A stretch of 64,000 nt of DNA from Cyanophora paradoxa (GCA_004431415.1 QPMI01000062.1:434001-498000); one strand, 5' to 3'; positions 32,982 through 45,400 are shown, counted from the stretch's first letter. Numbers and translations: made by a program. The notes: generated from the letters alone by a model not told the origin.

Positions 32982-33849
32982 GTTAGGCTGCTTCTGCACT
33001 GAACAAACACGGCCTGTGAAACGCGTCTACGGTATAATCTACGGTACACACAACGCCGCTGTGAACGAAGGTCCGCGACGCTGTGACGCTGCAGCTGGGG
33101 AACGTTTCCCCCTTTGGGAAAGTGAATGAAAGCGCTGCCCGCGCGAAGGAAGCACCAGCGCGTGCTGGGGGACGCGCACACGAAGCAGCTCGAGCTCGCA
33201 GCAATTGCAAGTAAACGGGAAGCTTAAGCGCTGATCGGCGGCGATTTCGGCGCGGCTTCTGCTTACCAGCACAACGTTCACGCATTAATATTGCGTGCTC
33301 ATTTTGAAGGGGCGAGGGGTATGTTGGGTATGTTGGGACCTGGGGGTACATTGCCCTGCAGTGCATGCAAATGCTAGCCCATGTTCCTCCGGCCACCCGG
33401 CCTACAGCTGAGGGCGCACATGTACAAACTCTTGAGCGCGCTATAGCGAAGGGAGAAGCCTTTGTCCGGTGGCCGGAGGAACGGTCATTCCGAATAATGG
33501 AGATCCGAATTGAGACGAATGGAGACGGTCATCGTGGAATGCTGTACCTAGCTGGCGCAGCCTAGCTAGCGCATGGCCGATCACCATCAGCAGAGGAGCG
33601 CACATGCAGCTGCAAGATCGCTGCGCGTCAGCATCAGCGGAGTAACCGCGCCGCGGGGTCAGCTCTTCCTTAGCTAGCGGACTCGGAGGGGCGCCCGCTG
33701 AAGTGCTGTGTTGGCATCGCGTCAATGCAAGATTCAAGCTTGAGGTAGCGATGGTGCCGGCGGCGATCTAGAGCCACGCGGTCGGCCGGTGGTCCGGTCA
33801 TGATCAGGCTCCGCGGGCTCCTCGCCGCCGGCACAGCTGGGGCTCGAGC
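32982..33849. promoter_or_regulatory. Divergent spacer, SulP gene / propeller surface-protein gene
   Basis: 868 bases without a supported exon between divergent starts. It contains GGTATGTTGGGTATGTTGGG (about 33318) and an imperfect inverted pair CCTCCGGCCACCCGG (about 33387) / CCGGTGGCCGGAGG (about 33466) flanking about 65 bases. TGATCA-type palindromes occur near the right end (TCATGATCAGG at 33799). It is likely to hold both promoters. Confidence 0.45.
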
Positions 33850-36800
33850 ATGATCATGAGGCAGCGATGTCGAAGATCCGGAAGCAAACAGCCCCCGCGG
33901 CCGTTATCCGCGCCGGCCGCGGGGGATCCCCACGCGCTCAAGCTTTCGGCCGCGGCTGCATATGCATGCGCATCAGCAGCCTCCGATTCGACGCGGTTTA
34001 CATGGCGTGCCGGCCCGTTGCTCGGCTTTCTGTTGCTCTTGCTCTCAGCACAGAGCGCGTTAGGGGCGTCGGCGTCTGGGGCGTTCTCGTGCTCTGGCAC
34101 TGGTGAGCGCGCGCCCTGGCCCGCCCGCCGCGCGAGCCCGCTGACGTGGTATCTCGTGAGCAGCTTCGTCCTGTCTTGTACAGTTCAAGTGAGGGCCCTC
34201 GCATCTCGCGCTCTTGCCCCGTGCCATCGCCGATGCCGCGCTAGCTATCATAGTATAGCGCTGACTGGCGGTACTCTGCGGCAGGACCGTCTGCGGGTCG
34301 GCCTCGGTCGCGGGGCTCACGGAGGGCTCTTGCAGTGGAGCGGCGAGGTTCACGTCCCCGGCGGGTGAGCCGCGCGGCGCTCCTGTGCGTCCGTGGGAGG
34401 GCCCGCCACGACTCGGCCCTCGCGCACAGCTGCCGCCTACGCGCCCTCCCGCTCCGCGCTCCTCGTCGCCGACTCCAACTCTATACGCGCCGTGTCGAAC
34501 TTCTCCTCCTACGCTCCAGGTGCCGCAGAGCTGCAGCGCCCCCCGCCCCCGCCCCCCCCCCCCCCCCCCCTCCTCCGGATCCCCCACGCCTTTCCCCGCC
34601 CATGATAAAGCCTACACTTCATGCGGCTTGCCGTTTCTCCCCACCACCCCGCCAACCCCTGCCCTGCCTATACCCCCTTCTCCGCCTCCATCCCCTTACC
34701 CCCCCCGCCCTCCCTTCCCCCCCCCCTCTCCCGGCCCCCCGCTTTCCGCCCCAACTACCACCACCGCCACCACCCTACCCGACCCTGCTCCCTGCTCCAG
34801 CTCCCCTCTCCTCCTCCCCCGCCTCGCTTTTCTAACGTTCCCCCCGCCGGCAGCCTCCTCGGCGCTGACGGTGGTGGCCGGCTCCCCGTCCGGCGCCTCC
34901 GGCACGACCGACGGCACCAGCGGCGGCACCACCGCCCGGTGCGCCCCCGCCGCCCCCGCCGGCCGCTCCGCCGCCTCCGCCGCGGCCGAGCGCGGCGGGC
35001 GCAGCTTCTCGGGCATCGCGGCCGTGGCATACGACGGGGCCGGGGACGCGCTCTTCGTGGCGGAGGGCGGGCGCAGCGCCCTCCGCCGCGTCGCCCTCGC
35101 CACGGGCGCCGTGACCACCTCGGCGGCGGCGGGGGCGATGGACAGCCCCGGGATGGCCCTCGCCCGCGGCCCGGGCGTCCTCTACGTCGCAGTCACGTAC
35201 AAGCTCCTCGCCTTCAGCACCGCCGGTCCCGCCCCCGACTCCCGCCCGCCCGGCCCCCGCCCCCGCCCTCGCCGGCGCTGACTGGGGGGCTCGACGTCGC
35301 AGCGCCGCCGGCGTACCAGGCGACGGTGACGGGGGCGACGCCCTTCTCGCTGCTGGGCCTCACCCTGCTGCAGCAGTACTGCGAGGACTCGGCGACGGCC
35401 TCGAGCGTGCGCCTCTCCGACGACACGCGGGGGATGGCGTACAGCGAGGACGGCCACGTGTACCTGCTCGACGCGCGCTGCGGCAAGATCCGCCGCGTCG
35501 ACGTCGCGAGCGGGGCCACCGCCACCTGGCTCGCCGACTCCCGCATCGGCAGCTCCACGGGCTTGGCCCTCGAGGCCTCCACGCGCGCCCCGCCCCGCCC
35601 CGCTTCGCCCCGTCTTCTCCCGCCCCCGACTGACCGGGCCGCGCGCGCAGGGGCGTCCTCTTCGTGGCGACGCAGGAGAGCGCGACGGTCCTCCTCACGA
35701 CCACGTACACGTCGGCCCTCTACTACGTCAGCATCACCAGGTCCGGGCCCGGCCGGCGCGCGGTGAATCGGGTCCAATTGCAAGGCTCACGCTCCGCGCG
35801 CGCAGCGCGAGCCCCGCGCTGACGCTCCTCGTCTCGACGAGCCCGCCGGCGACGGGCGACGGCTTCGCGAGCCCCGCGCTGAACAACCCGACGGCCCTCG
35901 CTGCCGTCGACGGGACGGCGCTGGCGTTCGGCGAGACGGGGGGCCGGGTCGTGCGCGTCGCGCGGGGCGTGCAGGCGCCCAACGCGCCGGCCGTGAGCGC
36001 CGCGGCGGCCTCGCCGACGAGCGTCGCGGTGGCCGTGAGCGTGGGCTTCGACGGCCTCCTCGAGCTCGCCGGCTGCACGGTCTGGGCCGCCGCCCCGGGC
36101 CGCTCCGCATCCCTCGCCCTCCCCGCCGGCACCTACGCGGGCACCCTCGCCGGCCTCGCCCGCGGTCCGCCCGCCCCCCGCCCGCCCCCTCGATCCCCGC
36201 CTCGCCGCTCATGCGGCTCGGGCGCGCAGCGACGACGTACTCCGTGAACGCGACCTGCTCGAACGCGCTGGGCGCAAGCGCAGCCAGCGCTACCGTCTCT
36301 GTTACAACGCCGGCGGACGTCCCCTCCGCGCCAACAGCAGCCGCCTCGAGCGTGGGCTGGGCGACGGCGACTCTCACGTGGACGGCCGGGGACGACGGCG
36401 GGGCCGCCCTGCTTGACTGGGCCATCGCGCTCAACGGAACGACAGTGGCGACTGTCAACGCAGGCATCCTTGCGTACACGCTGGACGCCCTGCAGGCGTC
36501 GACAGCCTACTCCGCAGCAATCACAGGACGCAACAGCGCGGGTTCAGGGGTATCCGCTACACTCACCTTCACAACGACAGCAGCGCCGACCCCGACGCCA
36601 AGCCCGAGCCCGTCGCCCAGCCCGTCGCCGACGGAGACGCCGAGCCCGAGCCCGTCGCCCAGCCCGTCGCCGACGGAGACGCCGAGCCCGAGCCCGTCGC
36701 CCAGCCCGTCGCCGACGGAGACGCCGAGCCCGAGCCCGTCGCCCAGCCCGTCGCCGACGGAGACGCCGAGCCCGAGCCCGTCGCCCAGCCCGTCGCCGAC

Positions 36801-39800
36801 GGAGACGCCGAGCCCGAGCCCGTCGCCCAGCCCGTCGCCGACGGAGACGCCGAGCCCGAGCCCGTCGCCCAGCCCGTCGCCGACGGAGACGCCGAGCCCG
36901 AGCCCGTCGCCCAGCCCGTCGCCGACGGAGACGCCGAGCCCGAGCCCGTCGCCCAGCCCGTCGCCGACGGAGACGCCGAGCCCGAGCCCGTCGCCCAGCC
37001 CTCGCCGACCGAGACGCCGAGCCCGAGCCCGTCGCCCAGCCCGTCGCCGACGGAGACGCCGAGCCCGAGCCCGTCGCCCAGCCCGTCGCCGACGGAGACG
37101 CCGAGCCCGAGCCCGTCGCCCAGCCCGTCGCCGACGGAGACGCCGAGCCCGAGCCCGTCGCCCAGCCCGTCGCCGACGGAGACGCCGAGCCCGAGCCCGT
37201 CGCCCAGCCCGTCGCCGACGGAGACGCCGAGCCCGAGCCCGTCGCCCAGCCCGTCGCCGACGGAGACGCCGAGCCCGAGCCCGTCGCCCAGCCCGTCGCC
37301 GACCGAGACGCCGAGCCCGAGCCCGTCGCCCAGCCCGTCGCCGACGGAGACGCCGAGCCCGAGCCCGTCGCCCAGCCCGTCGCCGACGGAGACGCCGAGC
37401 CCGAGCCCGTCGCCCAGCCCGTCGCCGACGGAGACGCCGAGCCCGAGCCCGTCGCCCAGCCCGTCGCCGACGGAGACGCCGAGCCCGAGCCCGTCGCCCA
37501 GCCCGTCGCCGACCGAGACGCCGAGCCCGAGCCCGTCGCCCAGCCCGTCGCCGACGGAGATGCCGAGCCCGAGCCCGTCGCCCAGCCCGTCGCCGACGGA
37601 GATGCCGAGCCCGAGCCCGTCGCCCAGCCCGTCGCCGACGGAGACGCCGAGCCCGAGCCCGTCGCCCAGCCCGTCGCCGACCGAGACGCCGAGCCCGAGC
37701 CCGTCGCCCAGCCCGTCGCCGACCGAGACGCCGAGCCCGAGCCCGTCGCCCAGCCCGTCGCCGACGGAGACGCCGAGCCCGAGCCCGTCGCCCAGCCCGT
37801 CGCCGACCGAGACGCCGAGCCCGAGCCCGTCGCCCAGCCCGTCGCCGACGGAGACGCCGAGCCCGAGCCCGTCGCCCAGCCCGTCGCCGACGGAGACGCC
37901 GAGCCCGAGCCCGTCGCCCAGCCCCTCGCCGACCGAGACGCCGAGCCCGAGCCCGTCGCCCAGCCCCTCGCCGACGGAGATGCCGAGCCCAAGCCCGTCG
38001 CCCAGCCCGTCGCCGACGGAGACGCCGAGCCTGAGCCCGTCGCCCAGCCCGTCGCCGACGGAGATGCCGAGCCCAAGCCCGTCGCCCAGCCCGTCGCCGA
38101 CGGAGACGCCGAGCCTGAGCCCGTCGCCGCAGCCGTTCAACAGTTCTCTCATGAACCGGCCTACTCCCTCTCCACTCCCTGTACTGAACGATCTCGGCGA
38201 CTCCCCCGCTGAACTCACGCCCGTCTCTCCGTCCCCCTCTATCCAGCTGTCTCCTTTGCCCCTGCCGGCATCACTCCCTTCTCCACTCCCCTCGCCCCCG
38301 CCGGCTTCCCGCCCGATCCCGTCTCCCATCGCCGCGCCCTTGCCCCAGCGAGAGGTCGCAGCTGCTGCGTTGCCCTCCGCCGGCGTGGCGGCTGCAATCG
38401 CCGAGAACGGTGCGTCCCGGCCCCCGCCTCCGCTGCCATATGCGCCCCCTGCCGTCGTTGCCATATGCTTTATGATCAGTTCCTCGCCCCGCGCAGCGGG
38501 CCCCGTGGGGACGTCCCTCTCCGTCGGAGCGGCCCTCGCGCTCGCCTCCTCCGCCGCCGGCGGGCTCCTCGGCGGCGGCGCCGGCGCCGCGGCGGCCTCG
38601 TCGGCTCTGGCGGCGGCGCTGGGGGCTTCGGCGTCGGGGCGGGGCGGGGGCGGCCTGGCTGCTGCTGGCGAATGTGCAGTGGGTGGCGATGACGGCGGAC
38701 ATGGACGCGGCGCTCCTCACGCCCGCCTACAAGGCCTTCGCCGACTCCCTCTCCTGGTCCCTCCTCTCCTTCCCGGGCTTCCCCATCCCCCCGCCCGCAC
38801 CTGCCCCCACGCCCGCCCCCGCCCCGGCGCCGGCTCGCCGGCGCCTCGCATCTGCTGCGGAGGGGCAGGAGGCGGAGGCGGAGGCAGAGGCGGCGAGGGC
38901 CCTCGTCCGCTGGCTCAACAACGCCGTCACGGTCCGCCCCCCGCCGCCGCCCCGCTGCGAACCTCTCTGACGTCCGCGCCCCGCCCCGTCCCCGCCCCGG
39001 CCCCCGCCAGACCCTCCTCCTGCTCGCAGCCGTGCCGGCCCTCCGGCCCCTCGCCACCGGCCTCGTCCGCGCGTGGCGCCGGCGCGCCGCGCGCCGCAAA
39101 GGCCGCGAGCCCGACATGACCGTACCCCCCGCCCTCTGCTTCCCCCGCACCGAGCTGCTGCTGGCCGTTGCGCTGTACCCCGGCGTCTGCCTGGCCTCGA
39201 CGGCCGTGTTCCGCTCGGGTACCCCCGCGCAGGTCGCCGCGGCCGCCGTCTACGTCGTGCGCTCCCACCCACCCCTCCCCCCCCCCCCCCCCTCCCCCTT
39301 CCGCCCCCTCTCCGCCTTCCCAGCTGACGTGCGGGGCAGGCGGTGCTGCCCGGGGGCTTCGCGGCATGCGTCGCCCTCTTCCTCGCCCGCCGCGTCGGCC
39401 GCGGCGGCGGCGCGCGCTTCGAGGAGGCGCCCCGCCCGCCCGGCCGGCGAGCCGGAGACGGGCCGGGGAGGGACGAGCTCGAGGAGGGGAGCGGGCGGGG
39501 CCGGAGCGGGCGCGCCACGCCCGGCGGGGCGGTCAAGATTCCCTCGGGGAGGCTAAAGGCCCGAGCCCCGCGCTGCAGCTGCGGGCGGCCGTGGCGGCCG
39601 CCCTGCGGCGCGCCGCCGCCGCCGCCGGCCCGTCGAGGGCCGCGGCGCGGCGTACGCGGTGGGGCACGACGAGCAGGAGAAGGGGGGAGACTCGAGCTCG
39701 GAGCCCGAGCCGCCCGCCGGTGGCTACGCCTCCGCCCCCTACGCCTTCCCGCGCCCGGGGCCCCCTGCTCGACCTGGCGGCCCCGCCGCCCCCCGAACCA

Positions 39801-41276
39801 GCGGACCGCGGACGGCGCGCTCCGTCACGGGGCCGCGGGGCCGGCGCGTCGTCGACCTGGACGGCAGGCCCGCGCGCCCCGCTCGCCACAAGCCCGCCCC
39901 GCCTCCAAGGGCTCGCCCCCGGCTCCTCCCGCCGCGGCCTCGGGCGCGTGCACCCGCACGCCGTCGTCGACGACGAGCTCGGGCGCCCCTCTCGCCGGCC
40001 TGCATCGTCCTCCCCGCCTCGCCCTCGCCCTGGAAGCCCGCCTCGCCCTCGCCCTCGCCCTCGGCCGCCTCCACGCCCCTCGCCACGGCCGCGCCCGCGA
40101 CGGCCCGCGGCGGACCGCCTCAGGCGCGCCGCTGCCCGCGCGCGCGCCGCCGCCGCCGCCGCCGTCGGCCCTGGTGCGCGGCTTCTGCATGCGCACCGCC
40201 CCGTACCGCCTGACCCGTAGCCGACGCCCTCGCAGCTGGGATCTGGAAGCTGGGTGGAGAAGAGCCCGAGGGGGAGGATGATCATGACGCCGGGCGACGG
40301 GTGCGCGGCGAGGGGCGAGGGAGCAGCGGAGCCGGCGGGCCCCTGCACGGGGTCCTCCGCGACCTCCCCGACCCGACCCTCGCCCACTGGCGCGCCCCCG
40401 AGCCGGCCCCTCCCCGGCGCCCCCGCGCCCGACGCCCCGCCCGCCTCCGGGCCCCATCGTGCGGGAGTGGTGGACGGACGCGCACGGCCCCGCGGCCGGC
40501 GATCCGGGCGGCTGGCCCCGGCGCCGCAGCTCGGGCGCGAGCGACGAGGCGGCGGCGGCGGCGGCAGGTCGCCCGTCGAGCTCTCTCGCGGGGCGCCTCG
40601 CCGGGGCGCTGCGGGGGGCTCTGGGGCGGGCGGGGGGGCGGCGCGGGGCCCCGCCGCCCTGCGCGCCGCCGCCTTTCTCTTCGAGCCCTACCGCTTCGCC
40701 CGGGGCGCCTACCTCTACGGCGGTGAGCGTACCCCCCCCCCACCCTCCCTCCCCCCCTACCCCCTTCCGGGAGCCAAACGGCGCCGGCAGCCGTGCAGCA
40801 GGCACGGTTCCTGTGCCTCTGCCTGGCGATCTTCGCGGCGCGGGCCCGGCGGCGCAGGCGGCGGCGCTGGTGGCCGTGGAGGCGGCGGCGCTGCTCTTCG
40901 TCCTGCGCGCCCGCCCGCACCGCGTGCGCGCCCACGACGCCGTCGCTCTCGCCGCCTCGGCCGCCCAGCTCGCCTTCTACGGCGCCGCCTACGCCCGCGC
41001 GGCGGGGCGTTGGGCGAGGCGGCGGCCTCGGCGGCCCTCGTCCTCTCCGCCCTCGCCGTCGCCGCCGTCCTCGTCGCCGCCTCCGCCCTCCAGCAGGCCG
41101 CCGCCGCCCTCCGCCGCCTCGCCGCCCTCGCCCACCGCCTCGCCCCCGCCCTCCGCCCCCGCTCAAACGTTGTAGATCTGCACCCCTCCCCCGCCGCCGT
41201 CGCCCCGCCCCCGGGGCGCCTCGTGCCTGCGGCCATGGCCAGTGGCGGCGCTGTCCGTGGACAATGTCAAGCGTGA
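33850..41276 (+). CDS. Large surface protein: signal anchor, NHL-like beta-propeller, FN3, PSPTE stalk, multi-pass membrane region
   Basis: ATG 33850; signal sequence [18 protein letters not shown], then [10 protein letters not shown] 25-base micro-exon (about 34168) joins into [18 protein letters not shown] and [20 protein letters not shown]-type blades continue: [40 protein letters not shown] and [21 protein letters not shown] fibronectin III region follows ([55 protein letters not shown]). Then the 42-base minisatellite (36592-38129), a Pro-rich stretch, and hydrophobic segments: [40 protein letters not shown] with [49 protein letters not shown] and [20 protein letters not shown]. The QW...[10 protein letters not shown] pattern recalls TRP-like/7TM regions of protist surface proteins. 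A one-base deletion at 37001 shifts the stalk frame. Function is unknown, likely sensing or adhesion. The stop at 41274-41276 is the best frame. Confidence 0.65.
34527..34853 (+). other. C-rich polypyrimidine intron
   Basis: A roughly 325-base intron in the propeller gene, far longer than its neighbours. It is almost entirely pyrimidine on plus, with a run of about 20 C near 34551-34570 and many CCCCTCCC/CCACC tracts. It ends TTCCCCCCGCCGGCAG at 34853. The complementary strand is G-rich and could form G-quadruplex or triplex structures. Confidence 0.6.
36592..38129 (+). repeat. 42-base minisatellite coding a 14-residue Pro-Ser-Thr-Glu unit (about 36 copies)
   Basis: The unit CCGAGCCCGAGCCCGTCGCC-CAGCCCGTCGCCGACGGAGA-CG (42 bases) translates as [14 protein letters not shown]. 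Variants carry GACCGAG, GGAGATG, CCAAGCCC or CCTGAGCCC. All three forward frames, and at least two reverse ones, stay open. At 37001 one unit reads AGCCCTCG where the others read AGCCCGTCG, a one-base deletion. The coded segment resembles rigid, hydroxyproline-type glycoprotein stalks of algal cell walls (inference). Confidence 0.93.
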
Positions 41277-42419
41277 TCACGCGTGGTCATGAGCGCTCGC
41301 TATAGCTGGCCGTGCAGCTGCAGGTGGCGGGGTGATCATGATGGCCGCGGGTCGACGTCGGAGCCTGATCATCGGATTATGAATCGGATCATCGGAGATT
41401 CCGGACCCGTGGTCGTGACTCGCGGTTCGATGCGTTAACTGGTAACGTTCGAGGACGTGGACATGATGATCTAGGGAGTATGTAGCTTTCAGGTTTAAAT
41501 TTGCCCTGCCCTAGGCCTGCCCCAGGCCACCAGGCCTCAAAGCACCGCAGCACAGCGCATGCAGATCTAGATCACGTGCCTCTATATAGCCGCTGAGCTA
41601 TGGCCATGTGCACGCCAAAATGGAGCTCGATCATCGCGATCGGATCGCAAGGCCCTCATGATCATGATCATGGCAAGATCATGATCAGGGGCCCTGCCAG
41701 GCTGCAGTGCCACATGCGCATGCCATGATGTCGCAGTGTAAATGCACGTGACGGTACAGTACTACGGTACTGACGGATCCGGAGCCCCGGGGGCATGATC
41801 AAATGCATGCATGATCATGAAGAAGCGCCTGAGCACTGTGATATCCCCGACCCCAATGACCGCATACGTACGTATACGTGTGTGATCGACTCCAGATCTA
41901 GATCTAGACTCTCTGAGATATGCTTCGAGCAACCACTCTGCGGCTCCGCGAGCTCTGGCTGCTTCTAGAGATATATCGATCTGCAGCTGAAGCCCCGGGG
42001 GTCTTCTAGAGAAATTCTCATGATCAGAGTCTGCCTGTTTCGCGATCGCGTTTTTTCAAAAACACCCGTGATCGTGAACATGATCATGACTCAGTGAGAG
42101 CTATATTAATTGCAATTGCAGTAAGATTTCAATAACAGGTACATAAGCATACGTATTGCTTTGCGGTCGATTTCAAAATGGCAAGGTCAACTAGGGAAGA
42201 CCTACACATGTGCATGAAAGCCACGCATACTATGATATGGCAAACTAGGGAAGATCTACACGCAAGAAAAAAGGACTGCACTATCGCCAGCTAGAGGGCT
42301 GTGCTTCTAGATTTTCAGCTTTAAAAGGTAAAAAGTTCAATACGCCTAGGCGACATAGACGGTAGCTCATATATGCAATTACTAAGTTAGAATAGGAACT
42401 TAGAAAGACTAGAAGCGGA
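41277..42419. other. AT-richer spacer packed with TGATCA/CATGATCATG palindromes
   Basis: Lies between the 3' ends of two converging giant genes. No coding evidence. About ten TGATCA or ATGATCAT sites occur in roughly 850 bases (for example near 41333, 41366, 41658-41695, 41795-41818, 42020, 42077). AGATCTAGATCTAGA is at about 41894 and CATACGTACGTATACG at about 41863. GTTTTTTCAAAAACAC near 42050 is a small palindrome. Confidence 0.6.
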
Positions 42420-45400
42420 TTAAAGGTGGACGTGGATGGCGGGCGCGGCTGCCTCGGCGTCGTCCTTGCCGGCGGCCGTGCCGGCGGCAGCGGCGGCGGC
42501 GGCCGGCGGCTGCCCGAGCAGGCTGCCGCTGCCGCTGGCGCTGGCGCTGCCCCCGCTCGCGATCGACGCGGACCGGGAGCCCGAGAGGTCGATGAGCGAC
42601 ACGGGCCTCGCGGGGAGGTTCGGGATGGGGAGCGTCGCGCTCGCGATGTTGTACGCGTAGCGGGTGCTGGGGCCGGGGCTCACGGGCTGCCGGGCGGCCG
42701 ACGGGGGCAGGGAGACCATGGATCCGGATCGAGAGCGCGGGAGGACGTGCGCTCCAGCGCGGGGCGAGGTCGAGCTCGCGCCCGGGCCCGCCGCCGCCAG
42801 CGACACGTGCACGGAAGACGGGGAGAGCGGCTGCGACTGCAGGGCGCCCCTCGACGCGGGGCCGCCCCCGCCCTCCTTCGCGTCGTAGATGTCGATGACG
42901 CCGTCGTTGTCCAGGCTCTCGACGTTGCTCGTGCTCCACCGCCGGTGCATCCGCGGGGCCGCCGAGCCGGGTCTCGGGGGCGACGCGCCGCTCGGCCCGC
43001 TCGGCGTCAGGCTGCCGAAGGAGGCGGCGTGCGCCTTGAGCGCGCCGGGCGCCTGCGGCTTCGCGTGCCCCGCCTCGCTCGAGCTCGCGACGGAGGCGGC
43101 GGAGCTCGAGGAGCCCCCGAGCGTGTCGCGCGACGACTGCCGGCCCGCCAGCCGGTTCTGCGAGCCGCGCCAGCTTAGAGCTGCACAGTCACACGCAAAG
43201 AACGGAGTGGGATCGCACCTTCATGAAGTACTGGGCGGTGAGGAGGGCGACCGCGATCTGGCCGCCGACCTGCCGCGAGCCGCCCGTTCAGGTGGGGAGA
43301 GGGGCGAGGGGAGCTGCGGCGCGCGGACCCCGATGGCGGTCTGCGTGAGGGCCGACAGGTCCGCCAGCATGTCGGCGATGGAGGCCTTCACCTTGCGGTA
43401 CACCTGCCGCCCCGCGCCGTCAGCCGCCGGCGCGCGAGAGTCGAAGAGAGCCCCAGCGAGGCGCGCCATGACGTAGATGTTGTCGACGTTGAAGAGGACG
43501 CGGAAGTTCACGGACTCCCCGGCGCACTCGGGGTCCGAGAGCGGCTTCGTGAACGAGCAGAGGGCCTGGCGGCGGCGGGCGGGGCATGAGCGTAAGCACA
43601 ACCGGCCGCGGTCCTTGCGGCTGGAGACGCTGCAGAGACGCACGAAAGATGCCTCGCCCTTTTCGGTCGCCCGGTTGTCCGCGAGGCGCAGCGCCGCGTC
43701 GTACCGCGGTGTCCCGTCACGCTCGTCCTGCACGCGTTCCACCAACGTCAAAGCGCGGTCGGATGCTCGCGCGAGTGCCCAGGCCGTACCTCGAAGTGCA
43801 GCGGAAACAGAGACACGGGAACGGTGACCGGGGCTGTGCCGCGGAAGACGGAGAACTCGGCTTGCGAGGAGGGCACGATGACCCCCTCGATGGACAGGTT
43901 GGACGGGACCTGCGTGCACATCAGCGAGCGCGCGATTTCGCCTCTCTCGGCGCTACGGACGTGTATGGCGTAGTTGACGGCGACGGCCAACGCGAGGCGC
44001 GTCACGAGGCGGAAGTCGACCGTGACGTTGCTGGCCGCCAGCAGGCGGCACCTGCTGCAACGCCAGCTGACTCTGCACGCGCACGCACGCGTGAGGAACC
44101 GCAGCGGCGGCAAAGATCTAGACACGAATGGCGGGATGGACGGACAGGCAAGTGCGGCGAGAGGCGATGTAGCTCGCTTCGGCGGTGGGCGGGGGCGAGC
44201 CGTCGACGGGCCCGATCCCCGAGACGAACACGTCGACTCCGGCGCGCCCGTCGAAGCGGGACCGCGACGCGTTGCCGGCGCTCTCCCCAGCTCGTTGCAC
44301 GAGCTGGCAGGGGCCTGACCGCGGGCGACGCGCGTCAGAGAACGGCGGAAGTGCGGTTGGACGAGCGCGGTCGCGATCACCCGAGAAGCCGGTGAAGAAC
44401 GCTGTGACGTTGAGGGGGCCGGCGATGTCTGCCGCCGAGGGCGACGCCCCCGGCTGGAGCGTCTGGATGATGCTGAAGTTCGCGATGGACTGCGCACGAA
44501 TGTCAATTCACCGCCAAGGTCGGCGCCGGCGGCGCGGATCCGGATCGCGCGCGGCGCGGGGCGGAGCGCACAAACTGGAGGAGCACGTAGCCGGCGGCGA
44601 TGGCGGCGAGGCCGATGCCGACCATCGTGAAGACGACGCCGTACACCGTCGCCCGCTCCTCCTCCTCCGCCGCCTCTTCCTCCGCCTTCTTCGCGGCGTC
44701 GTCCGCGGCCGGCTCCCCGAGCTTGGCCTGCTGCTGCTGGCGCTTCGCGGCGATCTGACCCGTGTACAGCCGGTCGAGCTTCAGGATCTGCCGTGGCCAC
44801 CCGGCGCCCGCATTCGTTAGCAGGCGCAGCGTTACAAACGCTGGGCTGGCGTACACGCTCGGCTCGACGCTTCTTGCGCTCGTCGCGCTCAATGTGACGC
44901 TCCGAAGGCGCCACCGCCAGGGGGACCTGTGCGGGGTTCGTTCCCAAGAACGACATCGCGCCCGGCACCTCGCGGTCGTGTTGAGCGCACCTTCAAGTAA
45001 GAGTACAGGCACATGCCAGCGAGAATCAAAACGACGCCCACACACGAGACCAGCAGCGCGAAAATCTGCAGCGTTGCACAGTTTGCGAAATTACAACTAA
45101 GGTGAAATCTGGATCTGCGCTGGTCGTAAGCTCCGCACCCGGTAAAGGCGCTGCTTTGCGACCTCCTCCGTGCTAATTTCCTGTTGATCGAAAGCATCAA
45201 GGCATCATCTCCACGATTGACAAACAGCACTTGGGACCGCGCACCGGTCGGACGATGGTGGCCGAGTTTGTGTCGTATCTGCGTAACGTATTGAGTCACA
45301 ACGTGAACTTTCATGAGCACATATGCATGCAGCGATAATTTCGCACGTCACGTTCTCCCTCGTGAATTTCATCTCCTGCTCGTCGCTTGCGAGACGCTTG

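Noticed and set aside
36592-38129. CRISPR-like regular direct repeats
   Set aside because: Units are contiguous with no unique spacers and encode a peptide repeat in a eukaryotic gene.
36569-38464. Minus-strand frames of the 42-base array ([14 protein letters not shown] type)
   Set aside because: Every frame of this stop-free repeat is open; only the plus Pro-Ser-Thr-Glu frame connects to supported domains upstream.
41418-41432. GGTTCGATGC resembling a tRNA B box
   Set aside because: No matching acceptor stem, anticodon arm or A box at the right distance.
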